Shown: positions 1 to 7,364, counted from the stretch's first letter. The stretch is DNA of 12,557 bases from Dehalococcoidia bacterium (GCA_002730485.1 PCAH01000080.1:1-12557), one strand, 5' to 3'. Numbers and translations: made by a program. The notes: generated by a model from the sequence alone, not told the origin.

Positions 1-177
1 AAAGAGGACGACCATGAGGTCTACCTTGTGGTCACCCGCTGGGAGTCTGAAGACGATTTCAAGAACTGGACCAAGAGCGCTTCGTTCCGTGAATCCCATG
101 CAGGACCCCATCCCGACTACATCCTGGGCGGGGAATTGGCCAACTACGACATCAAACTCTCCATCGTCAAAGATTAA
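1..177 (+). CDS. ABM/IsdG-like small monooxygenase, 3' part
   Basis: This is the C-terminal 58 codons of a gene that begins before the window; the frame starts at base 1 and ends with TAA at 175-177. The translation contains VVTRWESEDDFKNW followed by a Phe-Arg-Glu-Ser-His stretch. That is the usual pattern of the ferredoxin-like antibiotic biosynthesis monooxygenase / heme-degrading monooxygenase family: a Trp at the end of a beta strand, then a helix with a second Trp and a conserved His. Family members are small (about 100 residues), cytoplasmic, cofactor-poor oxygenases or heme-binding proteins. The substrate cannot be told, because the N-terminal half is missing. A terminator follows about 40 bases downstream, so this is the last gene of its transcript. 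Confidence 0.75.
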   Translation, partial: KEDDHEVYLVVTRWESEDDFKNWTKSASFRESHAGPHPDYILGGELANYDIKLSIVKD

Positions 178-219
178 TCTCCCAGCACCAGATAATCGGC
201 CTATTGAATCGGTGATAAG

Positions 220-253
220 AAAAGGCCTCCTGATTAGATCGGGAGGCCTTTTT
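220..253. terminator. Bidirectional rho-independent terminator
   Basis: An 11-bp perfect stem pairs 220-230 (AAAAGGCCTCC) with 242-252 (GGAGGCCTTTT), with an 11-nt loop. On the plus strand the stem runs into a T-run (249-253), serving the ABM gene that stops at 177. On the minus strand it runs into TTTTCTT, serving the SEC-C gene whose stop codon is at 280. One hairpin therefore separates two convergent genes. Confidence 0.9.
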
Positions 254-279
254 GTTATCGACTCATCGGGATAGAAACG

Positions 280-441
280 CTACTTGCCGTGGCAGCGTTT
301 GTACTTTTTGCCACTGTTACAAGGGCACTTGGCGTTGCGGCCAATCTTGCCTTCATCGGGTTGCATCGTACGCTTCTCATTGCAATATGCGCAGGTGCAA
401 GCAGCCGGATGATCGCTGTACCAATTTGTTCTAGTGGACAC
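280..441 (-). CDS. Small SEC-C motif zinc-binding protein
   Basis: A 53-residue protein reads on the minus strand from GTG at 439-441 to TAG at 280-282. Its C-terminus is a complete SEC-C motif: [15 protein letters not shown], with Cys-x-Cys-x8-Cys-His. This is the zinc-binding pattern found at the SecA tail and on many small or multidomain proteins. The N-terminal half has a second potential metal site, [10 protein letters not shown] (His, then CxCxxC). The start is inferred. GTG is the first usable start after an upstream in-frame stop at 478-480, and a GAGAG stretch lies about 13 nt upstream. An internal ATG at 364-366 would remove the first cysteine cluster. The terminator at 220-253 ends it. 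The function is unknown; SEC-C proteins often contact ribosomes, SecB or other proteins, but nothing here shows a partner. Confidence 0.75.
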   Translation of the reverse strand: MSTRTNWYSDHPAACTCAYCNEKRTMQPDEGKIGRNAKCPCNSGKKYKRCHGK

Positions 442-532
442 TACTACCCAAACTCTCTGTAATCTCTTACTTCCATCCTACATGCGTAGGTATAACCATA
501 CAAGTGAACAGGCGCATCACTCTTATTTCCGG

Positions 533-560
533 TTGACGAAATCGCGGTGGACACTACAAT
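533..560 (+). promoter_or_regulatory. Sigma70-like promoter for the CoA-transferase pair
   Basis: TTGACG (533-538) and TACAAT (555-560) are separated by 16 bp, each one mismatch from the -35 and -10 consensus. The likely start of transcription is near 567, about 40 nt before the chosen ATG at 607. The surrounding region (442-606) is more AT-rich than the genes and holds nothing else that is clear. Confidence 0.7.
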
Positions 561-606
561 ACCTGCGGAATGGCTGTAACTATATTTGGCTGTTCGTGGA
601 GTGACG

Positions 607-1872
607 ATGCCCGGAGCCCAAGGGGGAATCGATTTTCTGCTGGAGCCGTATAGGGTTTTGGACCTGACAGATGAACGCGGCCTGCTAGCAGGCAAGATAC
701 TGGCAGACATGGGCGCTGATGTGATTCAAGTAGAGCCCCCTGGAGGCAGTCCGGCCCGCAATCTTGGGCCCTTCCACGGCGATGATCCGCAACCGGAGAA
801 GAGCCTTTTCTGGTGGGCTTACGCCGCCAACAAGCGGAGCATCACCCTAGACCTGGAACAAAAGGACGGCCAGGCGCTGCTCAAGAGATTGGTTGCCAAT
901 GCAGACTTTCTGATCGAATCGTTCTCCCCCGGCTATCTGGAAAGCTTGGGTCTTGATTACAAACAGCTATCAGCGATAAACCCAAAGCTGGTCATGGTGT
1001 CCATCACCCCCTTTGGCCAGGACGGGCCGTACTCCAACTATCAAGCATCTGACATCGTAGGCATGGCCCTGGGTGGGTTCATGTATCTGACCGGTGATGA
1101 TGACCGCGCTCCAGTTCGGATCAGCTTCCCCCATTTCTATCTCCACGGCAGCGCCGCCGGAGCGACTGCCGCCATGCTGGCCCACACCTACCGAGTCACC
1201 AGCGGTCAGGGACAGTACGTTGACGTTTCCTGTCAGCAGGCTGTGGCCAAGACCCTGGCCCATGCGCCCCAGATATGGGACATAGAAGGAGCTATCCTAA
1301 AGCGCATGGGCGTCTACCGGCAAACCTCCGGAGAGAACCGTGTGCGCATCAACTGGCCCTGCAAAGACGGTTATGTCAATTACATGGTCCAGGGCGGGAC
1401 CGTCGCCTACAGTACCCGTGCATTGTTAGAGTGGATGAAAGAAGACAAGTTCGACACTTCAGACCTGGATGCCATCGATTGGGAGAAGATGGGATACGGG
1501 GCAATCACGCCGGAACTCATGGCCCAACTCGGCGGGCCGTTGGGGGATTTCTTCAAGGGCCATACCAGGGCCGAGTTGGTTCAGGGCAGCCTCGATCGCC
1601 GCATCCTACTCTTTCCCGTGGCCACACCATCCGCACTGGAAGGCCATCCCCAACTGGAGGCCCGGGATTACTTCAGAGAGATTGAACATCCTGAGCTGGG
1701 TGAATCTGTTCGGTATCCGGGGGCCTTCATCAAGTCGGGGGATGGCAGCGAGATCGCCGGTCTCTACCGACGGCCACCCCTGATCGGTGAACACAACGTG
1801 GATATCTACCAAGAAGAGATGGGCCTGTCATCCCTTGAATTGGCGACCCTAAAACGCGCGGGTGTAATCTAA
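607..1872 (+). CDS. CaiB/BaiF family III CoA-transferase, subunit without catalytic Asp
   Basis: This 421-residue protein belongs to the family III CoA-transferases, which move CoA between carboxylic acids. It shows the N-terminal Rossmann-like part (VLDLTDERG, then ADMGADVIQVEPPGG), the ANKRSITLDL stretch, and the TSGQGQYVDVS stretch that follows the active-site helix. Aligned by spacing to that TGxGQ element, the position of the nucleophilic Asp (Asp169 in formyl-CoA transferase) is Tyr178, in a PHFYLHG context, with no Asp nearby. The C-terminus ends with the usual PLIGEHN. ATG 607 is preferred because GGAG lies 5 nt upstream; an in-frame TTG (586) and GTG (601) are possible. The stop overlaps the next start by one base, so the two genes are co-translated. 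It is probably the non-catalytic partner of the next protein, as proposed for BbsE/BbsF-type pairs. The substrate is unknown. Confidence 0.9.
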   Translation: MPGAQGGIDFLLEPYRVLDLTDERGLLAGKILADMGADVIQVEPPGGSPARNLGPFHGDDPQPEKSLFWWAYAANKRSITLDLEQKDGQALLKRLVANADFLIESFSPGYLESLGLDYKQLSAINPKLVMVSITPFGQDGPYSNYQASDIVGMALGGFMYLTGDDDRAPVRISFPHFYLHGSAAGATAAMLAHTYRVTSGQGQYVDVSCQQAVAKTLAHAPQIWDIEGAILKRMGVYRQTSGENRVRINWPCKDGYVNYMVQGGTVAYSTRALLEWMKEDKFDTSDLDAIDWEKMGYGAITPELMAQLGGPLGDFFKGHTRAELVQGSLDRRILLFPVATPSALEGHPQLEARDYFREIEHPELGESVRYPGAFIKSGDGSEIAGLYRRPPLIGEHNVDIYQEEMGLSSLELATLKRAGVI

Positions 1873-3122
1873 TGACTGCTCAACAAGCCAACCAAGCATC
1901 AGGTGTTGGAAAGCCGCTGGACGGCGTCAATGTACTAGACTTCTGCTGGGTCGCGGTCGGCCCCATGACCACCAAGTACCTGGGCGAATACGGGGCCAAC
2001 GTGGTGCGAGTGGAGTCGGTGAAACGACCCGGCACCCTCCGTGCCGCCGCTCCGTTCAAAGACGGTATTTCGGGAATCAACCGCAGCGGCTACTTTGCCA
2101 GCTACAACGCCAACAAGATGGGCATCACCGTCGATATGCGCCACCCCAGAGCCCGCGAACTGATGCTTAGGATGGCCAAGTGGGCTCATCTGGTCACCGA
2201 GAATTTCACCCCGGGAACCCTGGAAAATTGGGAACTGGGCTTTAATCAACTCAAAGAGGTCAACCCCGGAATCGTCCTATTCAGCACCTCCATGATGGGG
2301 CGTGGTGGGCCCATGGAAAGACAGCCAGGCTTTGGCCCTGTGTTGTCATCGCTGGTGGGGCTGACAAACCTGACCGGATGGCCAGACCGTGATCCGGTGA
2401 ACCCCTACGGCGCCTATACCGACTTCATAGTGCCCAGGTTCGCCGTCGCTGCTATCCTGGCTGGATTGGACCGCAGCCGCCGCACCGGGGAGGGAGTCCA
2501 CATAGACATGTCCCAGTTGGAGACGACCCTGCACTTCTCAGCGCCGGTGCTGTTGGACTACGCGGTCAATGGCCGTGAGCAGGCACGGGCAGGTAACCGA
2601 GACCCAGGGGCTGCGCCCCACGGTGTCTATCCCTGCGCTGGAGACGACCGCTGGATCGCCCTGGGCTGTTTCTCTGACGAGCACTGGGAGGGACTACAGC
2701 GTACCGTTGCTCCCGACGGCAAGGGCTGGCCCTATAATCCCGACTTTGCCACTCTACTCAGCAGAAAGACCCACGAGGATGAACTGGACCGGCTGCTCGC
2801 TGATTGGACCAGTGCTTGGGAGGTCGGAGCGCTGATGGAGACCTTGCAGAGTTCTGGAGTCCCAGCCGGAATGGTTAACGACTGCCGAGACCTGTTCGAT
2901 GATGCCCAGCTACAACACCGAGGGCATTTTGAATGGCTGGACCATGCGGAGATCGGCCCCTATGCCACCGACACCAGCGAGATGCTGCTTTCTCTAAGCC
3001 CAGGCAGCCTGGATACGCCCGCTCCCTTGATCGGAGAGCACACCGATCACGTCTTAAAAGACCTGATCGGTCTGACCGACGAGGAGTACCAATCCCTGGA
3101 AGAAGACGGGGTGCTGGAGTAA
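1872..3122 (+). CDS. CaiB/BaiF family III CoA-transferase, catalytic subunit
   Basis: This 416-residue CoA-transferase follows the previous gene with a TAATG overlap and no clear ribosome-binding site of its own, which suggests translational coupling. The family landmarks are in order: VNVLDFCWVAVGP, GANVVRVE, NANKMGITVDM, the VTENFTPG stretch (residues about 109-116), then RTGEGVHIDMSQLE. Asp184 (AYTDFIVP) falls at the expected place of the nucleophilic aspartate that carries the glutamyl/aspartyl-CoA chemistry. The C-terminal domain ends in APLIGEH and an acidic tail. Because only this member has the Asp, it is probably the catalytic half of a heteromer with 607-1872. The likely role is to activate a dicarboxylic, aromatic or other organic acid using succinyl-CoA or a similar donor; this is inference. 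Homologues are often misannotated as L-carnitine dehydratase. Confidence 0.92.
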   Translation: MTAQQANQASGVGKPLDGVNVLDFCWVAVGPMTTKYLGEYGANVVRVESVKRPGTLRAAAPFKDGISGINRSGYFASYNANKMGITVDMRHPRARELMLRMAKWAHLVTENFTPGTLENWELGFNQLKEVNPGIVLFSTSMMGRGGPMERQPGFGPVLSSLVGLTNLTGWPDRDPVNPYGAYTDFIVPRFAVAAILAGLDRSRRTGEGVHIDMSQLETTLHFSAPVLLDYAVNGREQARAGNRDPGAAPHGVYPCAGDDRWIALGCFSDEHWEGLQRTVAPDGKGWPYNPDFATLLSRKTHEDELDRLLADWTSAWEVGALMETLQSSGVPAGMVNDCRDLFDDAQLQHRGHFEWLDHAEIGPYATDTSEMLLSLSPGSLDTPAPLIGEHTDHVLKDLIGLTDEEYQSLEEDGVLE

Positions 3123-3135
3123 CGGAGATTGGCGG

Positions 3136-4356
3136 TTAGCCATCGACTCGCTGTGAGCTGAACCTCAGGGTGCTGCCGGCGATGATCAAACTCACTGACG
3201 TGAAGCTGATTATGAAAAGGGCGACCTTCAGGCTGCCTGATATCTCTTGGATGAAGCCGGTGAATAGCGGCCCCAAGGACGTGCCCAGCGATGTCATCAT
3301 CATGGTGAAGGCAAACGCCACGGCCAACTCCCTTGGGCGAATGTGTGGCAGATGGAACGGGACGGTCACCAAAATCGGGAAGAAGGCCCAGGCGACACCG
3401 TTGAAGAACGACAGGATAAATAGGGCCGGAACCGACCCGGTCAGTATCATCCCAATGTTGGTGCCAATCATCAGGATTCCCAACCCCTGTAGGAAATTCC
3501 CTTCCCTCCGGGTGGTAGACGCCGCCCACGCGATGGCCAGGCCACCTATCCCGCCAACTATCACTCCCAAGGCCAATATTCCCCCGGAAAGCCGCAGTGA
3601 GATCTCGTATTCTTCCAGCATCAAGGTGGGGTAGAAGGCCAAGAAAGCGCCAAATGACATTGTGGCCCCGGTAAAACCCAAGCCGCCAATCCACAGGTCT
3701 CGGTGGCCGAGGGCCCCTTTTATGACTTCCAAACCTTGAGGCACGACCACATCCTTGTCAGCCTCATTGGTTCGGGTCTTGCCCAGGATGAGCCACAGGA
3801 TGGTTATTCCAGCGAAATAAAACCCGAATATCCTGAGCGTCGTCCGCCAGTCCCCGTCTACCATGTCGAGTATCACTGGCGCCAACACCAACCCGCCACC
3901 TACCACCAACCCAAAGAACACGTTGGAGAGTCCATTGACGAATATCACTTCCTTGGGCGGGAACCACTGACGGGTCAAAAGGGCGCGGGCTGGCTGTTGC
4001 GCGATGTTGCCGATGCCGAATAACAATCGGCCGATCAGCAGCACGATGAAGACCGGCGCCCAGGCCTGCAAGAACAAGCTGAAGGTCGCCAGCATGATGG
4101 CGGCAGCAGTCAGAACCTTGGGGGAGAGTCGGGAAGTCACCCAACTGAGGGGTATGGCCAGAGCTATGTTGCCCCAATGAGAGGCGGAGCCTAGCAGGCC
4201 TTGCTGACTGGGTGAAAGGCTCAGTTCGGCGCTTATCGCAGGCAGCAGGATACCCAGGGTGTTCAGCACCATAAACGATGACACGCTGGAGAACATCCAG
4301 ATGCAGATGACCGTCCACCTGTATCTGCTATAGACGATGGGTGATGCGGGAGTCAA
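3136..4356 (-). CDS. Major facilitator superfamily (MFS) transporter
   Basis: This 406-residue integral membrane protein has about twelve hydrophobic segments in two halves, separated by a polar loop near residues 193-210 (KTRTNEADKDVVV). The first half has MFS features: a TM2-3 loop with SWVTSRLSPK, and a TM4 beginning IGRLLFGIGN, followed by a RQWFPPKE stretch typical of the NarK/CynX/hexuronate-like MFS_1 group. The substrate is probably an organic anion taken up by proton symport, but that rests on the neighbours only. The start is TTG at 4356. An in-frame stop lies just upstream (4363-4365) and there is no ATG before TM1, so the start is uncertain by a few codons. The gene runs toward the CoA-transferases with a 13-bp gap and no visible terminator. 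It is divergent from the LLM operon, and the two may share a regulator through 4357-4525. Confidence 0.9.
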   Translation of the reverse strand: MTPASPIVYSRYRWTVICIWMFSSVSSFMVLNTLGILLPAISAELSLSPSQQGLLGSASHWGNIALAIPLSWVTSRLSPKVLTAAAIMLATFSLFLQAWAPVFIVLLIGRLLFGIGNIAQQPARALLTRQWFPPKEVIFVNGLSNVFFGLVVGGGLVLAPVILDMVDGDWRTTLRIFGFYFAGITILWLILGKTRTNEADKDVVVPQGLEVIKGALGHRDLWIGGLGFTGATMSFGAFLAFYPTLMLEEYEISLRLSGGILALGVIVGGIGGLAIAWAASTTRREGNFLQGLGILMIGTNIGMILTGSVPALFILSFFNGVAWAFFPILVTVPFHLPHIRPRELAVAFAFTMMMTSLGTSLGPLFTGFIQEISGSLKVALFIISFTSVSLIIAGSTLRFSSQRVDG

Positions 4357-4387
4357 AGTGAGTTAGGTCTTCCCCGAGCAAGGGATT

Positions 4388-4509
4388 GTCACCGGTACCA
4401 TAGAAATCTGGGCCTCTGCGGGGCTACAGCCCGGTGACGCTATGGCATATCATAGACCTTCGAACGGCTTGGAAGCCAAGATACTAATACGGTCTCGATA
4501 GATATATCG
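4388..4509. promoter_or_regulatory. Divergent control region with several inverted repeats
   Basis: The gap between the transporter and the oxidoreductase operon (4357-4525) holds four dyads. GTCACCGG at 4388-4395 is repeated in inverted form at 4431-4438. GGGC-TACA-GCCC lies inside the right half of that pair at 4421-4432. CTATG/CATAG pair at 4440-4444 and 4451-4455. CGATA/TATCG pair at 4496-4500 and 4505-4509. A weak sigma70-like pair for the plus strand is TTCGAA (4459-4464), 17 bp, TACTAA (4482-4487). The dyads could be operators for a regulator acting on both genes or leader RNA structure. No known riboswitch was recognised. Confidence 0.45.
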
Positions 4510-4525
4510 CCGTAGAGGACAGAAA

Positions 4526-5524
4526 ATGGAGCGAGTCGGAGTTGGTTTCTCCGGGGGAATGTCTCCCCAGGATATAGTGGAATGCGTGAAAGTGGCCGAG
4601 GAGCTTGGCTACGAATCTGCTTGGGTTGCCGAGGGCCATGGTGGCGACCAGTTCTCTGTCTTAACGGCCTGTGCAGTGGCCACTGAGAAGATCAAATTGG
4701 GCACCAGCATCACCAGCGTTTTTGTCCGAACCGCGCCGACCATCGCCATGGCGGCGGCATCGGTGGATTACTTCTCCAATGGCCGGTTCATCCTTGGCAT
4801 GGGCACCAGTCACAAGGTCCAGGTGGAACCAGAACATGGCCTCGAATTCACCCGTCCAGTGCAGCGGTTACGCGAATGTGTTGACGTCGTCCGTGGAATC
4901 CTGAAGGACTCGGACGTGAACTACCACGGTGAGATCTACGACATCGACCGGTTCGACCTGTGGTTTGAGCCTCTCCGGCAGGAGATACCCATCTATGTGG
5001 CGGCGGTCTTTCCCAAGATGCTTGAGGTCTGCGGCGAGATCAGCCAGGGAGCGATCCTCACCTGGTGCACCCTGGATCATGCGGAAACAGCGGCCTGGCA
5101 CGTCGGTATTGGCGCACGAAACGCTGGCCGCGCCCCTGGCGACGTCGAGGTGGCAAGTCTGCTCCCCTGTGCCGTGTCGGATAACCGGGAGGCAGCTAGA
5201 GACCTGATGCGGCAGCCCATCGCGTCCTATGCCGGCCGCTTCCCTCGCTACCGCAAACTCATGGTGGACGCCGGGTTCCCCGACGAGATCGAACAGGTCA
5301 AAGTCGCCTGGCAGGAGGGAAACACCCAGGAGGCTCTTAACCTGGTGCCGGGCGCTCTCATCGACAAGATCGGTCTGGTGGGTACCGCCGACGAAGTACG
5401 GGAGAAATTGTCCGATTATCGCAAGGCCGGAATAACCCTGCCAATAGTCTCGCCCAGGTTCATCGGCGAGGGAGCCAAAGAACAAGTCCTCGAGATCATC
5501 CGGGCCTGCGCCCCGTCCCAGTAG
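4526..5524 (+). CDS. LLM-class (luciferase-like) flavin/F420-dependent oxidoreductase
   Basis: This 332-residue TIM-barrel protein belongs to the bacterial luciferase-like superfamily. These enzymes use FMN with oxygen, or coenzyme F420, in monooxygenation or hydride transfer. Recognisable elements are AEELGYESAWVAEGHGG (residues about 24-40), the strand IKLGTSIT, the APTIAMAAASVDYFSNGRFILGMG helix-strand pair, RECVDVVRGIL, and the VGTADEVREKLSDYRKAG stretch near the C-terminus that is common in this family. Overall it looks closer to the methylene-tetrahydromethanopterin-reductase-like branch than to LuxA, but cofactor and substrate are not determined. AGAGGA at 4514-4519, six nt before ATG, is a good ribosome-binding site. 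It heads an operon: the next gene starts 4 bases after its stop. Several LLM paralogues per genome are typical of SAR202 Chloroflexota and of actinobacteria. Confidence 0.92.
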   Translation: MERVGVGFSGGMSPQDIVECVKVAEELGYESAWVAEGHGGDQFSVLTACAVATEKIKLGTSITSVFVRTAPTIAMAAASVDYFSNGRFILGMGTSHKVQVEPEHGLEFTRPVQRLRECVDVVRGILKDSDVNYHGEIYDIDRFDLWFEPLRQEIPIYVAAVFPKMLEVCGEISQGAILTWCTLDHAETAAWHVGIGARNAGRAPGDVEVASLLPCAVSDNREAARDLMRQPIASYAGRFPRYRKLMVDAGFPDEIEQVKVAWQEGNTQEALNLVPGALIDKIGLVGTADEVREKLSDYRKAGITLPIVSPRFIGEGAKEQVLEIIRACAPSQ

Positions 5525-5528
5525 AGCG

Positions 5529-6260
5529 ATGGATTTCGATTTCAATACAGGACAATCGGCCTTCAGAGACGAGCTCCGCGAGTTTCTGTCCGCTGAAGTT
5601 CCATTGGAAAAGCAGCAAAACTCCGGAGTAAGTTCCGAAGACGCCTTCCTGTTTGGTCGTGAGATCAACCGCAAACTGGCGGCTCGAAAGTGGGTGGCAG
5701 TTGGTTTGTCTGAAGAAGATAGCGGCCGCGGCAAAGGGCCGATTGAACAGGGCATTCTGGACGAAGAATTGGGCTATCACCGGGTGCCGGAGAGTGAGGC
5801 CATCATGACCTCGCCAAATCACGACAAGACCGGGTTGCGTCGTTACGGCGCGGTACGTCGGGTGTTCGACGACTTCACAGATTTCTGCAACGACTCAGCG
5901 CCGGACGGTGGTCAACCCCTCGCCGAACACCCGCTTGTTCGGCACCAACTGGCCCAACGTCGTTTGGGCATGGTGACCTGGAAGCTGCTCTGCTGGAACG
6001 TGGCCTGGCTTCAGAGTGTGGGCACGGACCCAGTTGCTGCAGCCTCTACCGCGTTGTTGTTTGGTGTTGAGGAACGACTGAGATTTGCCGAGATGGCCAT
6101 GGAAGTGCTTGGCCCTTATGCCACGTTGCGGAACGGTTCTCCGATGGCTCCGCTGTTGGGCAACATAGAGGGAATCCACCGCGAAGCCCTGCACCTGAGT
6201 GAAACAGGCTCCACTGAGACGCACCGCGATATCATCGCCCAATGCGGGCTCGGCCTATGA
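5529..6260 (+). CDS. Acyl-CoA dehydrogenase-like protein lacking the middle domain
   Basis: The 243 residues are those of an acyl-CoA dehydrogenase (normally about 380-400) with the centre missing. Residues 1-86 match the N-terminal helical domain (start MDFDF, then LREFLSAEVP, and PIEQGILDEELGYHRVP). From about residue 98 the protein jumps to the beginning of the C-terminal helical domain (GLRRYGAVRRVFDDF). It continues normally to the end (LGPYATL, APLLGNIEGIHREALHL, then GSTETHRDIIAQCGLGL). The whole beta-barrel domain, including the TEPxxGSD flavin/substrate segment, is absent. The frame is intact and the stop is the family's usual end, so this is a clean in-frame loss rather than a frameshift. 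The gene lies 4 bases after the LLM gene and overlaps the next by ATGA. It may be a non-catalytic partner of the next protein, a decaying gene, or an assembly collapse. Confidence 0.85.
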   Translation: MDFDFNTGQSAFRDELREFLSAEVPLEKQQNSGVSSEDAFLFGREINRKLAARKWVAVGLSEEDSGRGKGPIEQGILDEELGYHRVPESEAIMTSPNHDKTGLRRYGAVRRVFDDFTDFCNDSAPDGGQPLAEHPLVRHQLAQRRLGMVTWKLLCWNVAWLQSVGTDPVAAASTALLFGVEERLRFAEMAMEVLGPYATLRNGSPMAPLLGNIEGIHREALHLSETGSTETHRDIIAQCGLGL

Positions 6261-7333
6261 ACTTCGGGCTTACATCAGAACAAGAAGAGTTGCGCAACTC
6301 CGCCCGAAAGTTCCTTGAGTTGGAGTGCCCAACATCGCTGGTGCGGCAAGCTGAGGAGACCGGAGCCGGCCATTCTCCAGAGTTATGGCAGAAGATGGCC
6401 GAACTGGGTTGGCTTGGTATCTGCCTTCCCCAGCAATATGGCGGCTCTGACCGGCCATTCCCAGACCAGGCAGTGCTGTTTGAGGAGATCGGGCGGGCGT
6501 TGGTTCCGGGGCCGCTGCTCACATCGTCGGTGTTGGCCGCCCTGATAATCCTACACGGTGGTAATGACCGACAAAAACAGGACCTACTTCCTGGCATGAT
6601 CACAGGCGATATCATCCTGACTTTGGCCAGAGGTGAGCGATTGGAGACCTCCTCCCAGAGCGGTGGATTGGTCCTCAGTGGTGAGAGTTCTTTTGTCCGA
6701 CATGCCGGGTTGGCCAACCAGATCATCTGCGCCACCCGCCCTGCCATCGGGGCCTGGCCTGACACCACCCTTGTGCTGGTGGACAGAGGGGTAAAAGAGG
6801 TGATTGTCACTGGCATGGAGTCCATCGCCAATTATCCCCAATACATGGTTGAGTTCGATGACTTTGCCCTGTCGGATGACGCGGTGTTAGGTGAAATTGC
6901 CGAGGGACGTGTTGCCCTGGAACTGGCAATCCAACGGGCGACCGTGATTCAATGCGCGGAGACACTGGGCCGGTCCCAGAAAGTGCTTGAGATGGTGGTG
7001 GAACACGCCAACAATCAACAAGGCATCGCCACTTCACAGTCGATACAACACCGCTGTGCCGACCTGAAAGTTGCACTGGATGCCGGGCGACTCTTGACCT
7101 ACCAAGCTGCTTGGAAGTTGGAACAAGGTCTGCCCGCCAGCGAAGAGATCTCCATGGCCAAAGCCCAATCCGGAACCCTGAGCCGCCTGGCCTCCATGAC
7201 CGGACATTCCATCTTCGGTGACATCGCTATTACCGTTGAACACGACATGCAGTTGTACTCAAGTCGGGCCAAGCTGGCTGAGGCCAACCTGGGCGACACG
7301 GAGTACCATCTGGACCAATTGATAGCGAACTAG
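6257..7333 (+). CDS. Acyl-CoA dehydrogenase family protein (small-subunit type)
   Basis: This is a 358-residue acyl-CoA dehydrogenase with all three domains: N-terminal helices (MNFGLTSEQEELRNSARKF, LGWLGICLPQQYGG), a middle segment (about residues 110-210), and C-terminal helices ending near EHDMQLYSSRAK. The family oxidises acyl-CoA to enoyl-CoA with FAD. Several signature positions are altered. The TEPxxGSD region reads ILTLARGERLETSS, and the FAD-contacting QxxGGxGFT region reads SIFGDIAIT. Such divergence is common in the smaller subunit of heteromeric enzymes like the mycobacterial FadE/ChsE pairs. ATG 6257, which overlaps the previous stop as ATGA, is preferred over ATG 6242 because homologues start with M-[ND]-F-x-L-[ST]-x-E-Q; the earlier start adds only MRARP. 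It probably works with 5529-6260 or with a full-length partner encoded elsewhere. Confidence 0.9.
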   Translation: MNFGLTSEQEELRNSARKFLELECPTSLVRQAEETGAGHSPELWQKMAELGWLGICLPQQYGGSDRPFPDQAVLFEEIGRALVPGPLLTSSVLAALIILHGGNDRQKQDLLPGMITGDIILTLARGERLETSSQSGGLVLSGESSFVRHAGLANQIICATRPAIGAWPDTTLVLVDRGVKEVIVTGMESIANYPQYMVEFDDFALSDDAVLGEIAEGRVALELAIQRATVIQCAETLGRSQKVLEMVVEHANNQQGIATSQSIQHRCADLKVALDAGRLLTYQAAWKLEQGLPASEEISMAKAQSGTLSRLASMTGHSIFGDIAITVEHDMQLYSSRAKLAEANLGDTEYHLDQLIAN

Positions 7334-7364
7334 ATTTCAGTACCAATCAAAAAGGGGTGTAACT

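Noticed and set aside
477..490. Small hairpin CCTAC-ATGC-GTAGG
   Set aside because: A 5-bp stem with no T-run or conserved context is too short to call a terminator or operator.
570..653. A 27-codon open frame from ATG 570, almost at the predicted transcript start, overlapping the first CoA-transferase start out of frame
   Set aside because: It has no ribosome-binding site and no recognisable product. A regulatory leader peptide is possible but unsupported.
3047..3694. A 215-codon minus-strand frame, and a 154-codon plus-strand frame at 3170-3634
   Set aside because: Both overlap the MFS transporter in other frames. The transporter frame gives convincing membrane segments and theirs do not.
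4868..5755. A 295-codon open frame on the minus strand opposite the LLM gene
   Set aside because: It lies across the clearly conserved LLM coding sequence and the start of the next gene, and its translation resembles no family I recognise. It is a by-product of GC-rich codon use.
5529..6260. A frameshift explanation for the short acyl-CoA dehydrogenase
   Set aside because: The N- and C-terminal domains are in the same frame, and the neighbouring sequence has no room for the missing domain in another frame.
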